From: Prorocentrum cordatum
Taxonomy: Eukaryota > Sar > Dinophyceae > Prorocentrales > Prorocentraceae
Assembly (NCBI GenBank): GCA_963575745.1
Contig: CAUYUJ010022541.1
Coordinates: forward strand, 80,001-122,157
DNA: 42,157 nucleotides
Direction of reading: 5' to 3'
The notes beneath the pieces were generated by a model, which was not told where the DNA came from, made no database searches, and worked only from the letters and a program-made list of their open reading frames with translations. The first letter of the stretch is position 1, and each line of letters opens with the position of its first letter. A program made the translations under genes and the position numbers. Positions 1-10,131 of this stretch are shown here, one piece after another.

Positions 1-1291
1 CGACTGCGACGACGGTGGCGAGGAGGGTGACCTCGACGGTTCGAAGACAACTCCTGGGAGGTCTTCGTGAGAACGATGAGGGGCCACTATGCCGGATTGG
101 CCTGACCTGAGCCCAGGATCAAGCCAGATTGCAAGGGTTGAATCTGGATTCGGCATGTTTTCGACCACGGACACACCAGCACCGGTGCTTAACTTAGCCT
201 CTCAGGACTTGCATCCTAACGACGGCGACGAAGGCGGCGACGACGGCGGGGGATGACGGCCAGAGGGAGGGACGGCGGGAGCGGCAGGCAGGTACCACTC
301 GGGGAGCACAAGAAATCCCAACAGGCCCTTGCGCCCGAGTTGCTCAGGGAGTTTCCCCTACCAGTCCCCCTGCTTCTCCTTCGGGGATTCGTGTTATCAA
401 TGTTCCCTACCAGCTATCACCCCCCAAGGCGACCGGCAGCCAACCAGGACCAATGCGACCCTCCCCCGTCCCTCTATCAATAAAAACCATGCGAAGCGGA
501 GTTTGGGGCAGAATCTTGGGTCATGCTCGTGGGTCCCGCGAGCACTTTGTATGGCTTTTATTTACAGGGGCGGCGGGGGCGGGGTGCCCTCATATTGCCT
601 GCCTTGCGAACGGCCACCATCCCTGTTAAAAACAAAACACCATGCATTTCGCGGCTAAATCTGGATCATGCGCGGCCACCCCGCCATCACTGTCCATGGG
701 TGTTTGACAAGGACCGCGGGGGTGCTGGCATATTGCCAAATGTGTGCAGTTCCACCAAACACCATGATGGCCTCCCCGCCGCGACCGCGCACTGGTCCCC
801 AACAAGGATGGAAGGGGTCCGACACGTTTCCCGATGTGTGCTGCCACGTGAGCAGGCACACCTGACACACTCTGCGCGTGCCCTAGACGTGGCGCGCCTG
901 GTGCGGTTGGACCATGCGGCACACATGGCGCACGTGGAATACGTGGCGCATTTGCCGCGCGAGGCGTGCCTGGCACGCTTGAGCCCCAGGGGTGCATGGC
1001 GCACTTGGAGCGCCTGGCACGCGTGGAGCAACTCATCCCATCGCGCACATGCGGTCTGTTTTGGTTATCAGAAGCTGCCAAACCATAGGGGACCGCTGAC
1101 CATGCTGAGGCCCGGGTGCTACTTATGTGTTGGGAGAGCTGGTGGGAGTGAGCGAGGCAGCGTGCGGGCGGGGAAGGTGTCTTGACCCCTCTCTACACCC
1201 CTGGGAACGCGGCTTGTCAGAACATCCCAAATGGGCTCGGCGAGAAGGCCACATGTTGGCCCCCCCCCGGCCCCCCGAGGGGGGTGAGGAA

Positions 1292-1326
<35 letters not shown>

Positions 1327-1478
1327 AAAATATGGTGCTATTTAACGACTGGGGTTTCTTTAGTTTTTCCGTGCAACAAAGCAGACGTATGCGATCTGGT
1401 TGAGAAGAGAAACTGTTCTCACACACAACGACAACCAGTGCGAACATACGCGTTCAAGTTGCGAAGGATCAGTGATAC
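1..1478. other. No gene recognised; degenerate repeat and a long G tract
   Basis: Open frames here overlap on both strands and show no family motif. About 870-1030 is a degenerate repeat of TGGCGCAC-like words. A run of 31 G lies at 1292-1322, preceded by C-rich sequence; such tracts are prone to length error in sequencing. Confidence 0.6.
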
Positions 1479-2843
1479 CTACATCGCAGATGCTGGGCGC
1501 TCGCGAGTAATATTTGCGTTGGAGGGCAGCAGGGCCTGGTCTACTGATTCGTTCGCCGTTACTGCATGTTTCATGCGGGGCGCGAAATGAAAAGGTGCCT
1601 CTGCTAAAAGAAATTGGGAAAACTGGGCCAGCATATCATGCTCTGCAAAAGTATGCGACTGGTCACCATGGCATTTCGATAAGAAGCCAATGAATAGTTT
1701 TGCCAACTTCGCGGCCGTGGCAATACACAGAGCATGTCGTTGAGTTTGCCACATTACGTTTCTGTAAAAGGCCTTCAGCTGCTTGTGGAATACTTCGTTG
1801 CGAGTCGTTCCAAATATCACATCATAGTTTGCGTTGTTGGCGACGTATTTGCAAAAGTTCTGAATGGACCCCAGCTCCCGCGCCGTCGTCGCGTGTTCTA
1901 AGCTGCTAAGCACTGTGGCATTCTTCGATGTTTTGCGTTGCGTCATGTCGGGGTGCGTTGCGCAAATCGCTGCCAAGTCCTGAACGAAGTCGGACATGAG
2001 GTCGTACGGCTTCTCCACGTATCTGCTGCTGTTTCGGATGCGATCGTGCAAGCGCCTCGCATCTGACGGCCTCATAGCAGCGATTGCGGTCGCCAGTTTG
2101 GAAGGTTCCGCGCGGCCATCACTACACTGGAAATAACGAGATCTGCCGAATCCCCCGAGGCGAAGTTTAGCAATGCATCTACGCACGCAGGAAGAGAACA
2201 CCGTCGTCCTCTCGTTGGACGCCTGCTCGACCTTGAGGGTAATGTGCAGCAGGTCTTTGCTGACGCACTTTAGGTTGGGGAACGTGGCGCGCAACTGGCT
2301 GCACTGATCCAAAGTCGAAGGGAAACCGGAGCAAACCATCTGCACCTTCTCCGCGTCCTCCCTGCGCACTGCATTCCGAAGAGCGCGCACCTGCTGGACG
2401 GGGTCCTCCGACTTGGAACCGAAAATCTCGAGTATGCGGTCGTTGCACTGGACAGTAATGAGAACGCGCAATGGAGACCGATCATGCCCTGCGACTGCAT
2501 CTTGCTTCTGTCCGTGCGGAACTTGGCACAGCACAGACATTAAAGACTTGTAAAATCCGTCCACGCCTAGAACGCGGACGTCGCATGCTGCGCGGCACCG
2601 TTCCACGGCGCGCCGAACACTGATGTGGTTGGCAACCTTCTCGTTTAAAGGGCATCCCAAAATGGAATGCTCCCAACGCTTCCCCGTTTGGAGCGCCCCA
2701 AACACGGGTGCAGTCAAACAGTGCGGTGTGTTGTTAACAAGGGGCATCCTAAAAAGGGATGCCCTCAACGCAGCGATGATTGAGGACATCTCAAACAAGA
2801 ATGCCTTCAAACAGTGCGGGGTGATGTTGATAAGGCATCCCAA
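1479..2843 (-). CDS. MULE-like DDE transposase of the kind seen in dinoflagellate genomes, possibly inactive
   Basis: This is the longest ordinary-looking open frame in the window, 454 codons. From about residue 70 it reads like a transposase core: ANHISVRRAVE, then VLGVDGFYKSL (likely first catalytic Asp), VCSGFPSTLD with AQLR..FPNLK style spacing, SKDLLHITLKVEQA, and late in the chain GTTRNEVFHKQLKAF with a likely catalytic Glu and downstream His. In MULE-type enzymes the second Asp usually sits where this copy reads C-S-G-F, so the triad may be broken; the Asp of KDLLH could serve instead. The first 60-70 residues are encoded by short repeated hairpin units and are probably not part of the ancestral protein; an in-frame start near residue 70 or a 5' exon is more likely. 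A foldback element lies just upstream. The family assignment is from recalled motifs, not a search. Confidence 0.7.
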   Translation of the reverse strand: MGCLINITPHCLKAFLFEMSSIIAALRASLFRMPLVNNTPHCLTAPVFGALQTGKRWEHSILGCPLNEKVANHISVRRAVERCRAACDVRVLGVDGFYKSLMSVLCQVPHGQKQDAVAGHDRSPLRVLITVQCNDRILEIFGSKSEDPVQQVRALRNAVRREDAEKVQMVCSGFPSTLDQCSQLRATFPNLKCVSKDLLHITLKVEQASNERTTVFSSCVRRCIAKLRLGGFGRSRYFQCSDGRAEPSKLATAIAAMRPSDARRLHDRIRNSSRYVEKPYDLMSDFVQDLAAICATHPDMTQRKTSKNATVLSSLEHATTARELGSIQNFCKYVANNANYDVIFGTTRNEVFHKQLKAFYRNVMWQTQRHALCIATAAKLAKLFIGFLSKCHGDQSHTFAEHDMLAQFSQFLLAEAPFHFAPRMKHAVTANESVDQALLPSNANITRERPASAM

Positions 2844-2854
2844 AAAGGGATGCC
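2651..2854. repeat. Three GGCATCCC-(A)-GGGATGCC hairpin units
   Basis: Three copies of a short palindrome occur at 2651-2670 (imperfect), 2743-2763 and 2834-2854. The last is perfect: GGCATCCC, five A, GGGATGCC. The second and third are each preceded by a related sequence, AAACAGTGCGG followed by TGTTGTTAACAA or TGATGTTGATAA. They overlap the 5' part of the transposase frame and create repeated peptide there. Confidence 0.85.
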
Positions 2855-2954
2855 CTCAACACAAGGATAACCTTCAGCAAGCTCCTCTTGGGTTCTTTTG
2901 GTTCCTCACCGATCCCCTTCATATCTCTATGGGCTTCCTGTTGGCTCCGTCTCG

Positions 2955-4092
2955 ACGAATCCCTTTTGTAACAAGTTTTCAAATGATTTCCTTTCGTGGT
3001 GGATAATAATACGATTTACCGTTGTAGAGGATTACAAATGGATTCCTTTTGTAACGAATTACATATTAATTCCATTGTGGGTGATTTCCAAAGGGATTCC
3101 TTTGGTGGCGGAATACAAAGGGGTTCCTTATGTGGCCGATTACAATTTGATTTCTTTTGTGACGAATTACAAATCAATTCCCTTTGTGGCGAATTACAAA
3201 AGGATTCCTTTTGTGGGGGATTACACATTGATTCCTTTTGTGGGGGATTACAAATTGATTTCTTTTGTGGCGGATTACAAATTGATTCTCTTTGTGGAAG
3301 ATTACACATTATCCCTTTGTTGCGGATTACATAAGGATTCCTTTTGTGGGGGATTACAAATTGATTTCTTTTGTGGGGGATGACAAATTGATTCCTTTTG
3401 TGTCGGATTACAAATTGATTTCCTTTTGTGGAGGATTCCTATGAGGAAACCAAGGATAGAAATAAAACAAATCAATGAAAAGTGTGAGGAGTATTTTGTT
3501 TTCAATGTTTTTGGTGTCGGAGGCAAAGAAAAAATATGAAAACACATGGTTTCCAGCACCCAGAGCTCCAAAACACTGTGTTTTACCATGTGTTTGTATT
3601 TCCCAATGCGGAAAACAATATAAAACACAGCGTTTTTATCCACGAATGCTGAAAAACGCTGTGTTTTACAATGCTTTCGGCATCGGGAAATGCAAAAACA
3701 TTGTAAAACATAGTGTTTTGAAGCTCTGGGTGCTGGAAACTATGTGTTTTCATATTTTTTCTTTACCTCAGACACCAAAAACATTGAAAACACAATACTT
3801 TTCATACTTTTCATTGATTTTTATTTTTTTTTCTATCTCTGGTTTCCTCCTAAGAATCCTCCACAAAGGAAATCAATTTGTAATCCGCCACACAAGGAAT
3901 CAATTTGTAATCCGCTACAAAAGGAATCAATTTGTATTTCCCCACAAAAGGAATCCCTGTGTAATCCGCAACAAAGGGAATTGATTTGTAATCCTCCACA
4001 AAGGGAATCAATTTGTAATCCACCACAAAAGGAATCAATTTGTAATCCTTCATAGAAGAAATCAATTTGTAATCCGCCACAAAAGGAAACTC
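2955..4092. mobile_element. Foldback-type element with tandem 27-bp units in opposite orientation in its two arms
   Basis: The left arm, about 2955-3435, is a tandem array of 27-bp units such as GATTACAAATTGATTCC followed by TTTTGTGG. The right arm, about 3855-4090, holds the same unit reversed (CCACAAAAGGAATCAATTTG). Between them, 3436-3637 and 3652-3855 are inverted copies of each other with only scattered differences. The centre is a perfect 17-bp stem, TAAAACACAGCGTTTTT at 3621-3637 and its complement at 3652-3668, with a 14-base loop. The element is markedly AT-rich against its surroundings. Because the unit is nine codons long, open frames with a D-Y-K-L-I-P-F-V-A repeat run through it on both strands; these are not genes. 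Terminal target duplications were not seen. Confidence 0.85.
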
Positions 4093-4209
4093 TCACCACC
4101 CAACGCCATCGCAAGAATAAGAAATTACAGATGTAAGCAAAGCGAAAGAAATAACACCGAAAAACCAAAAACAGCACATCGTTAAATAGAACCATATTTT
4201 GACCTTACA

Positions 4210-4515
4210 GGGGGGGGGGGGGGGCAAATTGAGCACAGCCCGTCTTTTGATCGATCTTCTCCAAGATGGCCCAAGAGGCTCCCAAGGGTGCCCCAAGACG
4301 GCCTCACGGAGTGCCCAGGAAGGCACCAAGAGGCCCCCACGAGGCTCCCAAGAAGCCCCCAAGAGGCTCCCAAGAACCCCCGAGGAGTCCCCAAGAGGCT
4401 CCTCCTCCTCCTCCTCCTCCTCCGCCTCCGCCTCCTCCACATTATCATCCTCCTCCTCCTCCTCCTGCTCCTGCTCCTCCTCATCCTCCTGCTCCTCCTC
4501 TTCCTACCCTCTACA
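4210..4515. repeat. G tract, CCAAGAGG minisatellite and (TCC)n block
   Basis: Fifteen G at 4210-4224 are followed by a degenerate CCCAAGAGG(C/G) array at about 4262-4400, then by TCC repeats to about 4510. The same minisatellite recurs at 7.6-8.3 kb and 13.0-13.4 kb. The open frames through it are low-complexity artefacts. Confidence 0.85.
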
Positions 4516-4554
4516 ATTTCACATTATTCTCAGCCGCTTGAAGCGACAAGTTAT

Positions 4555-5010
4555 CATGCTCCAGCGCCTCGACCAAACCAACCAAACCAGCCAGCCATCA
4601 AGACCGGCCACGCCCAGGCCAGACTAAGCAGATCAACGAGACCAGCCACACCGACAAGACCAAAACCTGCCCTGCAACACAAACATAACATGCAAAGACA
4701 TCGACTCTGTGAGACCAACCAGACTCAGAAAGTCAAGCCAGACAAGCCAGCCCAGCCAACCAACACCATACCAACCAGACAAATCATCCACTTGGACCAA
4801 CCAACCTCATACCAGACCAGGCAGATCGACCAGACTAACAACATCAACCAGACCAAAACTGCATTCGAAGATACGCAGTGCAACAGCAAAAAACTGCAAC
4901 GCACACAGGTCAGCAAGACCAGCAAGTCAAACCATCAAAATAGACCAACCATACCAATCACACCAGTCATACCAACATTGCACTGCAAACAAACCTGCAA
5001 TGTCCAGACC
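4555..5010. repeat. Degenerate ACCAGACCAACC-type repeat
   Basis: This stretch is built of variants of CCAACC, CCAGAC and CAGCCA, with almost no G-rich words on the plus strand. It produces a long frame rich in T, N, Q and P, which I do not regard as a gene. Confidence 0.6.
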
Positions 5011-5159
5011 ACAGCCGCATGGCAAAAACGGCAATGCAATAAAGGCTGTTTTGATGTGGACGTGGTTGGCGCTACGCTGCACGCCTCTCACCTCCACGGG
5101 CCTCCTCAAACCACATTCGGCTCGCAGGCGGAATCAGAAACTTCAGCTCTAGCAGCGGA

Positions 5160-6377
5160 ACCTGCTCATCCGCCACCTCCTCCTCGTCCTCCTCCTCCTC
5201 CTCGTCCTCCTCCTCCTCCTCCTCCTCCTCCTCCTCATCCTCCAATACACACATCTCCATTGTCGCCAATTGCGCACAACACGATGGGGTTCTGTTTGGA
5301 GGTCCAGGTCCCATATGACACGCGTCGGCGAATACAGATAAAACGCAGCGCAATGGGAAAGGATTGGTGGGAGGGGTTGGACGCCAGACAAGGCACGAGC
5401 GCAATGAGCTTGCCTCTTTCTCTCTCTACTCTCTCTCCTGATCATCCCTCCTTCTCCTCCCGCCACCTCATCCCTCCTCCTTGCTCCCCCCTGCCTCCCC
5501 TTCCTCCTTTGCCCCCCTCTCGCGCAGACGACTGGAGCAGACTTCGGGCACCCTCCCGCCCATTCCCGATCCCCCCGCCCCCTCCCACGCGCCCCGTCGG
5601 ACGAGGCACCGCTGGCTGGGCGCGCACCGCGGCCGCCGTCTGCCGCGCGGCAGCCCCCGCCGCCGAGGTGGGCCACCACCCTCCGCGGACTCCCCTCTCC
5701 CGATATCCATGCGCCGCCGTGGTGCCCCCCCACCCCTATGGACCCCCTCCCCTTTCCCGATCTCAAACCGTGAGGAATCGCGAGACTCCAACGCGAGAGG
5801 TGGAATCCCAGCACACCGGGTGAGACCCCGACGGGTACGCACATCAGGACGTGTGAGATCCCAACGAAGCTTCTCCGAGCTTGCCAGGACAGGAGCTCGT
5901 CACTGTGAGATCCCAAGGGGTGAGCTCACTTCACCAGGCCAGATGAGATCCCCCCTCCCGTCCTGCATGGCGCGCGGAGCGCGTCAGGGGCCGCGCCGGG
6001 GGCGCCGCCCAGGGGGGGGGGCCAGGCGCCGATCCCAGAAATCCGCACGGACCGCCGAAGCTTCATGCTGTGGCGTTTTTTTTGCTTTTTTTGTTTCCCT
6101 CCTTCTTCGACAGGATGAGTCAGGATGAGATCCCCACCGGATGACGAGGCGCCCAACTGGCGCCCCGATGCGCGCGCAGCCCCGCGGCGGCCGTCCTTCG
6201 CGGGCCCTCCCGCCGCCACGGTGGCCTCGAGGCGCGGGAGCGCCGACGCGCGCCGGGCCGTCACTGCGGGTACGTCGCCGCTGTAGTCGGCGGTCGTCGT
6301 CGTCATCGCCGTCGTTCGACATCGTGGCGGTCGTTCGACGTTGTCGCAATCGTCGTCGTCGTCATCGCCGCCGGCGC

Positions 6378-6441
<64 letters not shown>

Positions 6442-7045
6442 TTCGTCCCCGTCTCCGTCGTATGGCATGGTCGTCGGTCGTCGTCGCCATCCGTCGTGAT
6501 CGTCGTACGTCGACATGGAAAGAGGACCAGGAGCTCGGAGAGGAGAGGAAATGACTGAGGAGGAAAAAGAGGAAGAAACGTAAGGGGGGCAAGAGAAGCA
6601 GCGGGCAGGGGAGAGAGGGGGAGTGGTACGAGCAGGGGGGTGAGGGGGGTTGGAAGATCACTCGGAGCAGAATGAGGCGGAGAAGGAGGAGGAGGAAACG
6701 TAAAAGCAATACTCGAAGGAAGAAAGGCCAGGGAGGCGGATGAGTCGGAGTTGAGTGAGCAGAAGAAGCAGGAGAAGGATAATGAATATGAGCATAAGGT
6801 AGGAGGAGGGATGAACAGAGGCAGACATAGGGGAAGCGAAAGGAGAGGAGGTTCGAGGATTGAGAAGACAGGAGCCAAATCAGCAGCAAGCCCCCTTCTC
6901 CTCATCCTCCACATTTTCACATTCCTCCAGACCTTCTTCCCCCTTCCTGTCCCTCCTCCTCATCCGCCCCCCCGATCCTCCTCGTTAACCCCCTTTTCCT
7001 TCTCATCCTCATCCTCTCCTCCCTACCCTGCTACTCCTCCACCAG
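5160..7045. repeat. Triplet repeats and strand-asymmetric purine/pyrimidine tracts, no gene recognised
   Basis: TCC repeats lie at about 5165-5240 and 5420-5560 is pyrimidine-rich. A CGT array occupies about 6285-6450. Then 6540-6870 is almost all purine on the plus strand and 6890-7045 almost all pyrimidine. A C- and G-rich stretch at 5560-6280 holds frames rich in Arg, Pro and Gly on both strands with no motif. Confidence 0.65.
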
Positions 7046-7569
7046 CCGTGTCTACCTGAGGGGCACCGATGGCTGCCGCCGAAGGCGTCCGCCTCACGGC
7101 GGCGCTTGGGCCTCCCGTCAAGTGAGCGCGAGCCGAGCACCTATTACAACGCGGTGAATGACTTTGGGCTGGCACTCGAAACTCGCAAGAGGAATGCAGG
7201 GGGGGGACGATGGGGTCCAGGTCCGCCGCCTGAGAATGTAGGGGCCTCTTCAGAAACGGTTCCGCCCCTCCCACGCTCAACAACCAAAACAACCCTCACC
7301 CCACGCCTTTTTGTTTCAGAACCAGGGGGCATCTTACATCCCCATTGCAGACGTGTTGTCGCCTTGGCTGCACGGAGCATGATGATTATGTGGTGAGCGC
7401 CCCGCCAACAAAGCATCGACAGCTCTTCTGGCCAATGGTAGTGGCACCCCTGAAACCCGAGTTTGAACAATCCCACCAGCCCTCTGGGCGCAGGTGGTCT
7501 AGGGCGTTTCCCTTTCCAACCTCCTGCCTTTCCCTGCTCGGGAGGTTTACCCCCCCCTTCCTGCGTTTG

Positions 7570-8280
7570 GACGGGGGGGGGGTCGGACCCATAGCAGCGT
7601 CCAAGATGGCGCAAGATGGCTCCAAGAGGGCCTCCGAGAGCGCAAGATGGCCTCCAAGATGGCCCAAGATAACGGTAGACGGGTCAAGATAGCCTCCGAC
7701 ACGCGTCCAAGAGGCCTCATGACGGCCCCAAGACTGTTTCAAATGCCCTCCGAGGCCCCCAAGGACCCCCCCCAAGAGGCCAAAATCCTTCAAAGGCCGA
7801 AGGAACAAACAAATGTTGTTCTGCCTTTTCGCTTTTACGCCCCCGAAGGGCTCTTGAGGCCTCAAGATGGCCCCGAAATGGCCCAAGACAGCCCCAAGAG
7901 GGGCCCAAGAGAGCCCCAAGACGGCCCCAAGAGCGCCCAAGAGCGCTCCAAGAGCGGGCCAAGAGGGTCCCAAGACAGCATGTTTGAGCCTCCGAGGGGG
8001 GACAAGAATTGAGCCCCCCCCCCCCTTCTTTAGCCGTAAGGACCAAGACGGCCCCAAGAGGCCTCCCAAACCCCCCCCAAAGAGCCCCAAGAGGGCTCCA
8101 AGACGCTCCAAGAGAGCCCCAATAGGGCCCCAAGAAGGCCCCAAAAGAGCCCCAAGAAGCCCCAAGAAGGCCCTAAGCGAACCGCAGGAGAGCCCCAAAA
8201 AAGAGCCCCAGGAGGCCCCAAGAGGGGCCCAAAAGAATCCCAAGAGAGCCCCAAGATGCCTCCAAGTTTCGGAGCGCACG
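7570..8280. repeat. CCAAGAGGGCC-type minisatellite, about 700 bp
   Basis: A degenerate 10-12 bp unit (CCCCAAGAGGGC, with CAAGATGGC variants at the left end) fills this stretch, interrupted by a short C tract near 8014. On the minus strand it is open for almost 300 codons as a G-A-L-L-G-P-S-W repeat, which is a translation of the satellite and not a protein family. Confidence 0.85.
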
Positions 8281-8399
8281 CGAGCTTAAGACACAAATCA
8301 GTGCAACAGCCCTTACGAGTCATCGAAACACCCCTCACCCCTCATCGAAGCACCATCGTAGCTTGCACCGATTTCCATCTTAAACTTCAATGCGGGAGG

Positions 8400-9275
8400 C
8401 TATGTGTGATCCTTGTTTTCTCGACGACGGCTGCGCGACTGCATGCGCCCTGCCGCCCCTGATTCACCAACTCCCCTGCTGATCGTTTCTGGATGGGCTG
8501 GTGGGGATACGCGAAGCGTCACGAATTGCAAACAATGCGTGTCTAAATGGGGTGCGGGCGTGCGTCTGTCGCATTCCACCACGCGCCGCTCCAAAGTGGA
8601 ACGTTTCACGCGCCCCGGCTGCATTATGCCTGCGGATGTTGCTGTGGAAATCGCGGCCGGTCGGTTCCACAACAATTTTGGGACCAACATAGATCTCTTG
8701 GAATGGCACGAGGTCGATATCGCCGCATGAGCCATCATCACATTATGCGAGTTTCGGGGCCGTTGGCCCCATGTTGGCGTCAACGCCATGGAACGCCGAG
8801 TTGGTAGCGTGCCAAATGCAGCTCGTATCTTCCATGGTCACAGGTATTGAATTCATGAGCGGAATCTTGATGTGGTAGTCGTAGTGTGAAGATGAAATGA
8901 TGTTGGTACGCTTCCTCGCCGAACTCAGTGCCTCGATGTAGGCCTGGCCACCCACAAAAGGCGGACACCTTGCGCAAAGCTTGCACGACTCCGCCGGGCG
9001 GCTTTCCTCGCGGCACGAGCCACTGCAACGAATTGCTGGAATTGCCTTTGGGTGCGGCACGCTGGTGGAAGTCACGCAAAACCCTTGCAACTTGGGTGTA
9101 TTCTTCTTTTTCCGTGTCTGAACGCAGACACCACACCACACCAATCGCCACGCCGAGCAATATCCATGCCTCTACGCCGATAGAAAAGTAACGGTGCAGG
9201 GATTGACCATGAGGTGATAAGCTGAGAACCCTATCCTTTGGAAATGTAGTCGACGTGCCGTTGCATCCCACAACT
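8400..9275 (-). pseudogene. Possible broken coding sequence of unknown function
   Basis: This block is less repetitive than its surroundings, and its minus-strand frames look protein-like in pieces. One frame (9271 to about 8950) contains a possible membrane segment, AWILLGVAIGVVWCL. A second (about 8960-8743) reads PPFVGGQAYIEALSSARK and later SIPVTMEDTSCIWHATNS, then hits a stop. A third (about 8730-8464) reads DIDLVPFQEIYVGPKIVVEP. The switches of frame suggest a frameshifted relic or several exons. I do not recognise the family. It lies downstream of the last FKBP exon on the same strand, so further exons of that gene remain possible, but no FKBP or TPR motif is visible. Confidence 0.3.
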
Positions 9276-10101
9276 TATCCTTCTATCAGACAGGATAGAT
9301 AAAGAAGGAACTATGGGAATGGAAGATGGGTCATAAAACGGACTTCGCTTCCGTCCGCCGCTACGACCCCACTTGGGGCGCACAGATTCGCGTGCACCTG
9401 GTATATGGGACTGCGCAGTCCTGAGCCAAGACAGCGTCGTATTATATAGCGTTCGCTATACAGCGCTTAAACCTGGCTCAAAGTCGGGAGGGGAGGGGCC
9501 GAACGCTACATTCTAGTCCTAACGAATTGGGTAAAGGGCAAGGAAGGATGATAATGATGTGTTTCACCAACCGCAATAGCACACAGTAACAAGGCAAAGG
9601 GAAACAACACTGAGTATTCGGGCTGGCCATCGCATATTGCCACGACCAGCCACATACGATTATGGGCAGTCACGGGAAAGACCGCATCCTTGCCCAAAAA
9701 CAAGTCAGGGAGGACGTGCAGCCAGTGGACCAGACGTCAGAGCGTGCAGCACGTGAGGGGATATGACTGGGCGGTCACATCCCCTAAAAAACAAAGAGGG
9801 AATCATGCCCGAGTCCGGGCAGTCACAGTAGCAGCGAAACTATGTATACATATGCCCGTGGCCGGGCGAATATAACTAGTTGTAGGTATACACGCCCGTG
9901 TCCAGGCAAGGATAACTATTTGCATGTGTTTGCGTGGTCGTCCTCATTGGCGATCGCTGGCCCTGAACAGGGCGCCCTTATGTTGGTGCTGAGACGTTAT
10001 TCCCCCGATAGGGTACGTACTTCTTCGATTCGTACTTGCAGGATCGATTGCCTTCCATCATTTGCAGCAGCAATGCGCGGTCGACACGCCCCGTGTCATA
10101 C
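9276..10101. other. Intergenic or intronic, nothing firmly identified
   Basis: The stretch is low in repeats. It holds a short palindrome (TATAGCG TT CGCTATA near 9444-9459) and one candidate minus-strand FKBP exon starting at 9688. No other gene signal was seen. Confidence 0.5.
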
Positions 10102-10131
10102 CTCGTGTAGCACACCATTGGACGCCATGAA
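10102..10131 (-). CDS. FKBP gene, exon 8 (30-nt micro-exon of FKBP domain 2)
   Basis: Ten codons, FMASNGVLHE, follow the acceptor GTGCAG and precede GTATGA, an ordinary GT donor. Joined to the previous exon, D-E-V-F-I-D-V-Q-F-M-A-S-N-G aligns without gaps to D-E-V-x-V-x-x-x-A-x-L-x-D-G in domain 2 of FKBP62-like proteins. The match is short, so confidence is moderate. The next exon was not found with certainty. A possible one starts at 9688 on the minus strand (AAG followed by GATGCGGTCTTTCCC, D-A-V-F-P-V) and would fit the next strand, but it has no clear 3' end. Confidence 0.58.

Noticed and set aside
2955-4092. CRISPR-like array of regularly spaced repeats
   Set aside because: Units are contiguous with no unique spacers, lie in inverted arms, and the surroundings are eukaryotic.
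7386-8279. 297-codon minus-strand frame with G-A-L-L-G-P-S-W repeats
   Set aside because: Direct reading of the CCAAGAGG minisatellite; frames are open because the unit lacks stops.
9978-10095. Minus-strand peptide DRALLLQMMEGN looked like the helix of an FKBP domain
   Set aside because: No acceptor lies between the end of exon 8 and this segment; the gap of about 15 bases is too short for an intron and the continuous frame has a stop.
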